From the NCBI RefSeq assembly GCF_051622035.1, contig NC_135365.1, forward strand, positions 14,488,001 to 14,552,000: a stretch of DNA of 64,000 bases, read 5' to 3'. A model generated the notes under the pieces. It was not told where the DNA came from. It saw only the letters and a program-made list of their open reading frames with translations, and did not search any database. Position 1 is the first letter of the stretch. The number at the start of each line of letters is the position of its first letter. The DNA is from Arctopsyche grandis (taxonomy: Eukaryota > Arthropoda > Insecta > Trichoptera > Hydropsychidae). Both the position numbers and the translations under genes were made by a program. Positions 24,995 through 38,100 of the stretch are shown piece by piece.

Positions 24995-27900
24995 TTAACT
25001 AATATCAACCATGTATCTTATTTTTTCGAAACTTAGCCAGAATGTTAAAGACCATGGAGCCATCCGAATCCACACAGGCAGAAAACCTTTGTATAAGGCT
25101 TTAAAACCTTCACCTCCTACAGTTTTTCTTAAACAGTCTATTGAAGATTTGTAATATAATCCCCTGAAAATATATAAAGCATTGAATATACATATATGTA
25201 TAATTCCATCTTTAATACAAAATGTATATAAATGGCCAATTAATGATATACTAAAGTACTTTAATTTTATAAATTTTCTTACTTTCCATCTGCATCAGTA
25301 GGTTGATTCATAACACGCGTTTTAACAACATCAGCAGGAGTACCTAAGCCCGCTGCCACAAGACCTGCAGCAAAGCTTGCCAGTGTATGTAGTGGCCATT
25401 CATCTGGTAGTCCTGTATTTGCCATGATGTGCTGTTTGGCCATATCATACGTTGTTAGGTCTCCAAGATTTACTAAAGCTGCTCGTTGCATATTAGGTAC
25501 TGATCCTGGAAACAGTGACTACTTTAGTATATAATAAAATTTGAAAAATTCTCCATTTCAATAATGCTACCTTTCCACAATCCTCGAATTCCACCACTAC
25601 GCATTATTTGCTTGAACGCATCCCATGCTCCATTGATACGGGCAGGTTCACCGAGTAGACGTTGTCTACCTTCCATCTGGACCTGAACTTTGACTAGATC
25701 GGTAGGAGACGCTAACCATTGACTAATCATACCAGACGTCATACCACCTGTAATAAAACACGTCATCAATATATCACTGCATCTTATGAGGTTAAAATGT
25801 ATTTGTGATTGTAATGTCATTGCTCACATAGAGCAGATTTCCATAATGGAAATATGTCTTGTTTATTTCCACCGAAGACGTCATTCCTCAATTTTTCATA
25901 GAGAAGAATTCGAGATCCTGAATAGATTACGTGTCTGGCGAGTGCTGGAGGTATACCTTGCCATAAACGAAGCAATCCTTCTTCGCGTACAATGCCGACA
26001 CCGGTGCCAAGCATTCCTCTATAAGGGACCTATAAAAGAATTTTAATTTAATTCAGTCTTATTATGTCCAGCATAAGAAAACAAATAATAATTTATATTT
26101 ACAACATTTCCGCTTTTCTTAGCAACTTCTCCTTGTATTTGCAGGCGAGTCTTTGTCAAATCTAGTGGATATGTAGCTGAAATTAAGATAGCGAGAAGGT
26201 TAAATATGCATATACGCATGTACATATAAATAATATGATATATTTTTGTCATTACATATGTAGATACATTATATAAAATAGAGTGCTAAAAGGTAAGGAT
26301 CTGCATATTTTTTTGAAATTGTAATATTATGATGAGCAACCCTGAACGTTAAATGTAATCCAGACTAAAATGAAAACTAGTTGAATTTCACAAGATAAAT
26401 AAAGAAGGTGACTGGAATATGAATCTCTATAATCAAAATTAACTTACTGTATCGTAGCATATGTATTTCGAATATGCCATGGTTGCAACAATATTTTGTT
26501 AGTATTTTAAATTTGATTAGTTCAATTTTACATATTGATAGTTGATACAGATTTTACAAAACAGATGAGATTGATATGACTAAAAAATGAGTAACCACGA
26601 CTTGAACTTAACAATTATAACGTCTATTTGCATTTTGCATAAAATTTTGTATCATAGTGATGATACAAAATTTTGTGGCATTACTTTCGGAATTAAAAAA
26701 TTCGGATGTGAACAACCCATGACTTTATCTATGTATTTGAGGAATATAAGAAAATTCACAAAACTAAATTCGATATTGAACCTTGCAGACAAATTCACAC
26801 ATACCGGCTATGAGAGCATTTTCGATACAAATTGAGCGCAAATGTAGGGAAACTTCCGGTTGTCGGATTTTATTCAAATTGTTTTTATTACTTAAAATAA
26901 CTATAATTATTATACATATTAAATATCAAATGTTAATAAATATGAAATATTAAAATAAAAATAATTTAAAAGGTCAAAATTAAAATATTGTTTAAAAAAA
27001 ATATAGTACTTCCGGTTTACGAATTCTGACCAAAACCTTATCAGATCTAAGTTAGTAAATAAAGAATACAAATATAAATTTTCAGCTTGATACGTTCAGG
27101 GGTGTGGAAAGAATAGTGGCCACAACATTTTTGACCTTTCTTAGAGGAAAAAATCCCACTTCCGGTTTATTAAATTTAGTGTTTTCTTTTTATTTTCATC
27201 ACATTGCTACAAGAATTATACTTGAATTTTTTCGTGAAGAGCACACATGTTTAGGGGTCGAAAAAAATAGTGGAAGAAAAATCGAACAAGAGTAAACTGC
27301 CACTTCCGGTTGATGGATGCTTATCAAATTTTATACATAACTTGGTATTAAGCTTAAACTTCTAGATATGAAATTTCAATTCAATAAACCAAAAGGTTAC
27401 TGAGAAAAATATAAAACTCCTCGATTCTCTAAAAAAATTTCAATCCGATTCGGTTAGCGGTTTGGGAGATAATTTAATTCAAAAACTTAAAAAAGAGGAT
27501 ATCTATAAGGGGAGGTACCATTTCCGGTCAACTTAAAAATTTAAAATAAATTTACTTCATCGATATTATTTATCGATAAGAATTTCAGTAGCCGATACGA
27601 AGTTTCAGTTCGATAGGACTAACGGTGTTCAAAAAATCCCCAAAATTCACAGACACACACACATTTTTTCTAGATCATGAAAACGTGATCAGTGATCGAT
27701 TCTGAGTTCGAATCAGTAAAAATCTCGAGTTGGAATTTTCGCATGATCACATAACTTCATCTATTGTAACTACGTACGTACATAGATAAAGTAAAAATAG
27801 AATTCGCATTCAGAATATTTTTAAATTTCGATTTAATCAAAGTTAAAATCGCCGATCTTTGATAATTCAAAGATTGGCGTTGGAAGGACGCTTTTAAAAT

Positions 27901-30900
27901 AAAAATAGACCGCTCCGGGTCTACCTCACGCCAACGAAAGTGAAAAGGTCGAAAAAGCAAATATCGAAAATCGAAAGATCTCAAGTCGAAAGATAAAAAA
28001 AGGGTGCATGGTAAACGGTACTATGTATATATAATATATATCAGTGGCATGCGGTGAAATTATCTCTCTTTTTTTTGTCATACAGCCTTGTTTAATGTGC
28101 GCGCACAGGATACGGGAAGAAAAGCCTGTTCCTCTTGTTCCTGTCGTATCCTCCTCGCGCAAATTAAGTGAGAATGTACGACGGGGGGGAGATAGAGTTT
28201 TACCGCACGCCACTGATATATATACTAACCGTTTTTCATATGTATGCATGATAAACGACTTTTTCACGTTCACCCGTGTGTCAAGCTTTGATGATCTAAA
28301 GTCTAAGGACTAGATTCCGCTACTGAAATTAAGCCACTGGGTGATTTTAGTCTGATGTGGGAGATGAGAAAACAAATATATGTACATATGTATATATTAT
28401 ACGGATTAAATATTCGTCTTAATTTGAGTGTTCGTGTTTTGCATGAGTTTATATTTGGAAAAAAATAATTTCGCAGTTGAAAAAATATAAATTGGCACAT
28501 GGTGAGAGAATTTCGTTATCGTTTAGCACGATGATGTTTCCATCATTATAATATTATTACAGCAGGAAACGGCACATTTCATAACAACACATTTAGATTC
28601 CTGATAATATACATATGTATAATATCTATAAGTAGGAACAGCCCAGTTTTGACCCAGAAACAAATATTATTATAGTGGTATAGCGTTCAAGTTACGTTTG
28701 CGACCTTAACGCTCACCAACCAAAAATAACTCGCTGAAACGTTATTCTGTTCATCATCGCTTTCATTAGACGATTCAGCGGGGAATTCCGTGCAAACATA
28801 AACCGAAAGAAAGTCTGGTAATGATTTCAGCACTATCAGCCGGATAGTTTCAGTATGTGCATGGAAAAGGTATATTTTTTAAAGCGTACAAACGAGCTCA
28901 GATTTAACGCGGCTATTTTGTGTTATGACCGTATTTATGCACATCAGTGTATTATTAAATCTGTCAATACAAAACAACGCGGGAGATGGTTCAGATTAAA
29001 TTCGCATATAACATTCGAGATTTCATCACTATCTTGGTCGATTATCGTATGATATTTCAGCAACAACACGCATGCTTAGTTATTTCGGCACCTAAACACA
29101 GATAAGAAATATTTACGTTTTACGTGTTTATCTATGCAATTCCTCAAATTTCACAATTTTAGATTTAAATATGTGTATGCAGTTATTTCTGATTATAAAT
29201 AATACAGATTTAAAAGGTGCACGGTGCACAAGAGACGATTGATTTATGCATCACCTGTGCCAACATGTTGCGTGGTTACATATGACAACAGTTGAAGTTG
29301 CATTGTTAAGCCGAGACAAGGTGTTTTACTTCAAATAAAATATTGATGGAAATGTAAATAGCACGTCATTATAAACGTGTTAATTGATTATACGTAATTT
29401 GAACTATAATGTTGTTTGAAATTTTTAAAGTTACAATATATGTAAGTTAGAAATAAGCCGAAATTAATTTAGCTTTGTTTAAGGTATAGCGACTATGTGC
29501 TTACGGGAGGGCGAGTGACGTTTTCGAACCTAGCTCAAGCACCCACCGGTCGCCGCACGGTGATGAATAGAGGTCGGAATCTGAAGGGGCCGGAAACGTG
29601 CCGCCTATTGTTCCATTGTTGTAAATCCTTTGTAAAAAAGGTTCGGCAAACCTTTAACAATGCATTTACAATCTTTGAACAATAAACAGCCCCTTCAGAT
29701 TCCGGTCTCTAGTGATGAATTGTCAGGGGGAGATCCATAAAATTACACACACACATACATTTTTTTAATAATAAAACGTTTGATCAGTAATAAAATTATT
29801 ATTATAAGATTATTTATATGTAAAACTTTATTTTAACTGAATTATTAAAACATAAAATACATAATTTGGATTGTATATAATACCTTATTAATTCTCTATG
29901 GTGGGGGCCATTAGCTCCATATCCCCCCCCCCCCTCTTGAATCCTCTAGTGCGAATTGTCGGAGTTTTCAACCGAAATAAACCGACTCCGACTCCTTTTT
30001 ACTTATTACATACCTCCTTTACGTTTTTACAAGGCTTTTCTATGTTTCACTTCGTTTGTTGGTCTGACACTGTTCCTACATTCTTCGGATCGTTTCTAAA
30101 CTTTGCTATTTTGCGCAGTTTGGTCAACGATAGAAATTTAAATCGCTTCCGCCAGTACGATGGTGAAAATAATCGTAATAACGTATAAGAATCCAAATTT
30201 TTTTATTACGGTATGTGTCAACTAGTCTTCAATTTTATTGAAGTAAATCTACCAATATGTAAATTGAAATTTAATAATTTCTTCATAAAAATCATGAATT
30301 TATAAATTAAATTATAAATAAACCAAATAAATAAATAAACCAACAACCAAATTGTGACCAAAACCGATTGTTTCCTTTTTTATTCTTATTTTAACTCAAT
30401 TTTTTTATTAGATTGATTTGTTTGTGTATGAAATTCATACACAGACACTATGAATGTACTTACTTTTTATTTATACTTTTTTTCGTTACTAATAATTCAA
30501 TCAATTGGGTTACATGTCAATTTTTAGTGATTTTTTTCAATTCCTTTAATTTTTTTATATTCTAAAAATCGTTATTATTTTTACTACTTATAATTTTAAA
30601 CGTTGGCGAGAAAAGTCGATTTTACTAAAATCGTTTAAGTTTGGGCCGGAGTCGGAGTCGAATCATAAGATATGTAAAGTCGAAGTCAGTAAATTTTGAA
30701 CCGACTCCACAGCCCTAGATATTATTCTCAATAGATGTTGAATATTTGTTTAAAAATCGATTAAAAGTCGTACGTGATTTTGCTTTGAATTACATTCATG
30801 GAGGGTGTAGTAAAGTTTTAATTATATTTATTTTTACTTAATTTATTAACAAGGCGAAACTGTCCAGACCACATAGTATTATGTTATGTTATCAGTAAAG

Positions 30901-32144
30901 GCCGGACCCTGAGGGGGCTGTATATTGTTCAAATGTTGTAAAGGTTTGCCGAACCTTTTTTAAAAAGGATTTACAACAATTGAACAATAAACGGCACGCT
31001 TCCGGTCCTACCTCTAGTTATTAGTCAGGTTACGGCCATCTGATAAGATGAATTATAAAATTCCATCGAGCATATGTATGTATTATTGATAAGCATTGCA
31101 GTTGACGTATGCAGTTTTTTCTCGGAGGTGTTACGATTCTGTTATGTTTACATTTTGCAACGATTTTCCTGTACGGGTAAACTTTCGAAATATGTATGTA
31201 CGTATGTAGGCACGTCGATTATAAATCCAAAGGAGAAAATCCACTATCATTTCTCGGAATTCATTATCACACGTATCTGTATACGTCACTGGGCGATTTC
31301 GAAGAATGCCGATCGGACATCTCGTGCTAAATGAGTCACTCTCCTGAATTCGACTGTTAAAAATTCAATAGATAACGATTCGAGTCGACGCCTTCAGCGT
31401 GTCAAAGTAAATATTTTACTTTTTCAAGTCGAAACACAGTCGACGTGTGCTATTTAAATAAATTTCGAAGCGCGGATAATTATAAAGAATGTTTATTCTA
31501 ATAGGTGTGCGTATACAGAACTCGAGTGCTCCGGTCGAAATTTCATTTCACCCCGCGAAAGTGGAACGAAATTCGGACACCGTTTGTGAAACGAATTTTC
31601 TACATTACCCGTTGTTGTATTATTTGTTTGTAAGAATTTTAATCGCCAATTATCGATTTTTGTTTTCGCAATGCGATGAAAATATTTCGCGTAAATAATA
31701 TTCCAGGCGCGCGAAATATGTACGTCAATGCAACGTAATACGTTATATGTATGTACATATGTATATCCGGTTGATGCAAACTTATCAATGGTATCAAAAT
31801 TACATACATTGTATATAAATGTGTGTTATTTACATGAAATATACCGTTTATAAAGTATTCCTAAAACGAAAAATAATATTCATAAATGTTCCAAAAAATA
31901 AATAAAATCAAGTTGGGGGGAAAAACAACAATTGGACGTGGTTTTCCATATATAAAATTGTTTCTATATTTCGGCTTTCATTTTCCTCATTTCATGTTCA
32001 AGATATTGTCATGGTAAACGGATTATTCCGCAAAAAGTGATCTCGCACACGTTACTAAAATCTCGATCACGAAACATCAGCATACATTTGTACTATACTG
32101 GGAGGCTGCAGCCCACAACCCGTATGGAATAGTCGCCACTATTC

Positions 32145-32176
<32 letters not shown>

Positions 32177-35062
32177 TATAGAATACAGTGGCCGCTATTA
32201 CATGCGGGTTGCGGGCTGCAGCCCTCCCAGTATAGTACAAATGTATGCTATTGTTGTCGTCCATATGAGCTGCGGGGTGCAGAGTTCGGCCGCCTGTATG
32301 CGAACTTAAATTTAAATTAAATTTTAAATTTAAACCGCTCTTTAATTTTATCAGCATTTGTGTAAATCATATTAATTCAGGGGTATAGTATTGAAAATTT
32401 TAATCACAATAAAAATTAACCAGAAAAACAGACATAAAACCAAAACGTTTAGTTCTAAACAGGTACAGACGACAAGAGAGACTGAACGTTTTCAAGTTCA
32501 TTCATGAGAATACAGTGTTTTTACCCCTAATACCACATCTAGGACATTGTTCTTTCAATGAACAACCAATACTCAACATCCTTGAAAAAATACATCTGGC
32601 AGTCGCAAAGATAATATAACATAAAAGATCTAACTCTATGCGGACTGAAGCTATACCTGCTGTCCCGTTATTTCCTCGAATTATAGTTCGGGTGTATTAC
32701 AAGTAGAGGTAGGACCGGAAGAGTGCTTTTTCCAGTAATCAGGGCGTTTTGGGTCTATTTACAAAGCTAGAGTGCAAAAAAAAAGTTAATCATAAAAATG
32801 AACAAAGCACGGCGAACAATTAACAATGACCGGTATGCTTCCGGTCCTACCTCTACTTACAAGTTGTAACTTGCAACAGAAATCCACAAATATACAACAA
32901 GACAACCAAAATGCATTTTTAAAAATACGATGTCGTGTTTCATATTTGTTAAGGAATATCATTTTTTCGACTCTCATTTCTTTCGGCCGCCTGTGTGAGT
33001 TGCACACATTGGTACATATAGTAAGCGCGGCCCTGCTCACGAGCCGCCACTCATACATACAAATCATAAAGATCAACCCTCCCACTATTTTATCCTGGAA
33101 AATAATAATAATTATCATGATTAATTCCAATTAGTTAAAAATCTGGCAGCCCTAACTGGCAAAAGAAAAGACGACATAATTTTATTTAAATTTGGCACAT
33201 CGAACAAATCCTATTTGTCTTCTCAGCGCTAGTATATTATACAAACATATTTTATATGCAAGTATATATTCTTGATGGATAGAAGTCAAAATATATAATT
33301 AAAATAAACAGCCCATTTAACTTTTGCGATATGAAGAGAAAATTTTAAATTTCCACGTTTGATTACCAAGAGAATATTGGAATGCTTCAATTTATCGCTA
33401 ATGAAGTCTTGCTAATATAAATTTAATAACAAAATGTAACCCAGATACGAACAAAACGATCGAATTATGTAAACCGGGTTAGGTCGACAGCAATTTTGTT
33501 GTAATCGGCATCGATTCGCTCGACTTTTAATTAATTAAATTAAACGAACGTATGAGTGAGTAGACACACATATTTAATTAAACAAATTATATTGAGCATA
33601 TCCGTGTACGAGTTGTGCGCAAACACGACGTATCGATGAATAATCCGACGAAATTTCCGTCATACGTGACTCATGCTGTGCGAGAAATGAAGCCGTTGAA
33701 CCGTGCATTGTTTTTATTGCCCTTTTATTAGAAGGAAAATGGAAGAACAAAATGAATGATACGAACAAATTTGACCACTCAAGGACCTTGGACAAGATAA
33801 CTCGTCCGCAATGTTAACGCACATCTCAACATGGATGAGGTAACTCGTTCTGGACTATTGCTATCTACTTGCAAGTTGCAGCCGAGTTCACGACAGTCGA
33901 ATTCGCGAACATGGGATGCATTCCGATACGCGTTTTAATGGTTGGAATTTTATTATACAGGTTGCGATAAACTCTACACGCCCTTTCATATCTATAAAAT
34001 GTGGCATATTATTTAGTTTTGCACGTGAATTTCAAGTAATTAATCAAATAAGGAATTTTAATGACGAAGGGATTTCTAATATTTTTATTCTATTTAAATA
34101 CTAGTGGAATTATCTTAACTTAACGTATGATAACTAGAGGTAGGATAGTCACAGTGCTATCTATTGTTTGGCAAACCTTTAACAATGCATTTACAACCTT
34201 TGAACAATACACGGCCCCCTCAGGCTCCGGTGACTAATGATAACTTGTCAGTAAGGATAGGTGGTCGGTTTCTATTTGGACAAAAATTGGGTTCACCATT
34301 GTCAATTTCTATTGTGAACCTTTCTCTCTAGCTTTGTAGGACAATAGTAATCATTTAATCAACCCTCTTTCCTGAGAAATAGAACCCGAGCGCCGAGTCT
34401 GGTTTTCAGCATAGGCCGGCGCGACCCTGCGCACAATAGTTCATTTTTATGGTGAACCTTTTATTTTTGCTCTCTAGCTTTCTAGTTTGCCCTGTTTCCT
34501 GGAAAATAGCCCCAAAACGCCCTCTTCCCTGGAAAAAGCACGCTCCACCGCCGAAGACTAGTTATCAGTAGTAAAGCCAGAGCAATGCCTGATAAATTTT
34601 GAGGCATTGCTCAGGTAGATAAAAAAAAGAAAAAAACAGTATATAAGTTAAGGTATCGGAAGATAGTATACCAAATTTTGAAATCGTAAGTTTAACAGTA
34701 TATATGACTTTACATAGCGGACTAACCCAGCCGGGTATATTTGCATGGAAGTCCTTCAATTCCGGGCTCCAAACAGTATGAACCCTTCTAAAACTCGCGA
34801 AGTATCTAAATTGGAGTATCTTGATAAATATACCGACTTTGGTGGTCCTGTTTGAAGCTGAGGTCGTATATCGCGGACATATAGACACCTTACACCAGAG
34901 CATCGCAACGTGTGTGCCGCGGAAGCGTATAGCATCATATGTATACATAGATCTAACGCGTGCGAGCGAGATCGCGTGTGAGGGTTGCTTGGCTCTGCCT
35001 AACACGATCAATATTGACTTCAATAATATTGACGCATTTACTTCTAAAACTAATATATTACC

Positions 35063-35151
<89 letters not shown>

Positions 35152-38100
35152 TTGAGGCCTATCACACTATCAATATTATCACGCGATCCGTATTGAATGT
35201 GTAATACCCTCCTTTAATACGTCAAACCATCAACATCTCCACCTCACACGGTCAATATAATAAGGTTTTGCCAATAATATTGATTGTGTAAGGTGCTGTA
35301 TACATTAATTTTACTGACCTCTTCTTATTTTTACACATTTCTGTCCGATTTTTGTCTAATTTGTTTAAATTAACAATAATGACTTTCTAAGACAGAATTT
35401 TCCATTAAATTTTGTCTTAGAAAGGAAGTATTAATGTTTTTTTTATAATTAACTAGTGTTTTTACCCGGCTTCGCTCGGCATTTGTAATATAAACCGCTT
35501 AAACACGGCCAATCTAATAATAAACATTTTATTAAATTTATTTCAATAGTTTTATTTTATTTAAATTTCTTTGAATTGTTTTATTTTATTTAAATTTATT
35601 TGAATATTCATTTGTTTTTTTATTCAATTGAACGTAACGGATTTTACGAACCAAACAAACAAACGTACGAAGTTTCTTTCGAAATTATATATAAAAAAAA
35701 TGCGCTGAAGGTTTTTTTTACTAATATTTCAGGTATTTTCTTTATATGTATAATATTAGTGATATATGGGAGACATGGCAAACTGATAAACCAAAAATGA
35801 GAGAATTGAAATTGGGTCGATCCTGATTTAATGATATCGAGAATAACGATTCTCGACTCGCCGAGAAATTTTAACTAAACCTAACTTAACAAAAACCTTA
35901 TTTTAACTAAACCTAACTTAAAAAAGACGCAAAATTATAGGCGTAGACACACAGAATTTTAGTTCTTACAAAAAGTTCTGTAAAAAAAACTCCCTGGAGT
36001 GTTTTTGGTGATATATTTTCAGTGACAGAGATCAATAACGGTGGTCCCTACATTTTAAGAAATGTTGGAGTAACTTGTCGAAATAATAATATCTTACGAA
36101 TTAACAATGGCCTGAAGAAACGCCCTTCCCAGCTGTAATCCTCCTAGACATGTTTGCGCCTTTACCCTTTGAGTTCTGACGTCTTTTTTGTTGAAAGCCC
36201 GCCACGCTGAAAATTTCGCCGAAATTTACAACTAGAATTATTTAGAAATCCAATAGAAAGGAGGTATAAAAATTGTAGCTAATCCAAACAAACCCTAGAT
36301 AACTACCGTCGGGGATTTCGAGTTTTGTAAAGGTGTGTTTAGACTCTCTAATATATGTATCTTGCAACAATATAAAATAAACAAAAGACGTCTATTAATG
36401 AATGTATTTTTCCAAAACTAGTTCCATATTTTTCATTGTTGTTAAAATGTAATGCTCACAATATAAATGCCAAGCCACAATCTAAAATACTCAGCAGTTA
36501 GGGATTTCCATCGGGAAATTCTGTTATAAAATCAGAAATTCCGGTAAGTTTATAAACATTGACAAATGAATAACACGGTTTACACGACCTATGTTCAATG
36601 CTACCTGGAAATGCTTATCGGGTAGTATTCTACTTTACTTTGTACATGCTCAAAATACAACGTCTATTGGCGTTATAAACGTTGGTCAGCATTCAAAGGG
36701 TTAAGTGTTCATCATCGAAAAACGTGCGAATAGCTTCATCCATTTTCTGTTAATGTTTATTTGGTATTGTACATTTCCGTTTCATATCCAAACACGAAAT
36801 GGTTTCATATGTACCTATAGAAAATTGAAAGTCAACATTATAAATTAGCGAAATATTGTGTGCATTGAAAGAGATGTTTTTTTTATATAAGAAGTACATA
36901 TGTACATAATATGTATATAGAATTTTCCGAATCAGAAAATTGGTCAATTACTGTCTGCGATACCATCGACATTGTGATTTGCAAATTGAAATTATTATAG
37001 TAAATAAGAATCAGTTTCAATTTAATATTTCAAAGATGTGCTATGTGACGGTGGTATTCGAAGAATTGATTTCTGGTGGTGTCGTATTCGTTACGTTTTT
37101 CCACTGAGTTAGCATAGTATGGACGTAGCTATTCAAATATTTTTTCCAACAAAGATAATTTAACCATATCAATTCCTCTAACAGTCGCCTTTTATACATA
37201 CAATACATGAAGTGAAGGAATGAAATAAGAGTCGACAGAATATGAATATATGTACATATGTAGGAGCAATATATTTAAATTATAAATAAAGTAGGTAACT
37301 TCAAAAATATTAAGCTATTCGTATCGTTTATAATATTTACGTAGGAATAATTTAAGTGGAATTATTAATAGTCTGCCATACATACGTATACAGAGTAGTC
37401 GAGTCGGTGGAAATTAATTAAGATAATGGCATTTGTGGCATAAGTAATAATGGCTCTGATAGGTGAGAATTCGGAGAAAATGGAAGTCTCTCAGTAGGTC
37501 ATATTTGTAATTATGCTTGATTTTCCGAAGTTACAAGTGAATTTAACCTTTGAACGTCGAGATCGAACGAGTGTCCCGAACCGGGGTCGAGTAAGACCCC
37601 AGTATTTTTAAATCAAAATACAGCTTTTCTCAATACAAATGGGTTCAATATATATCTTATTAATCATTTTATACATCAACATAAAAAACTTTTAGTCTTA
37701 TAGCATGTTTTTGACTATTTTTGTATTAAAAAATAACGACAACCATCGACATGCACATAGGTAAGGCCAACTGGCGACTGCATGATTCAATAGCCACGCG
37801 CCAAAAGCGACGACAACAACAGCTTACGAAAATGTTGTCTCTTTCTAAAAAACGTAACAATTGGGGCATTTGCATACCCTACTTCTGTCAGGGAGTGTTA
37901 AAGATGTTAAACAGATTTGTTCAGTTTGAGTGATGCGATGTGAGCGCTTTATCGAAGAAGTCGAGCTTCAGACAGTTTACGCAATGGTCTGATCAAAGAA
38001 AATTATCGTTGTGGAGTCGTTAATATGGACACGTCCCTGGGATGTATGAGGAAAGTTTGCCAAAAAGATTTCACAATGCGGTGTTAGTAAAAGATCAAAA

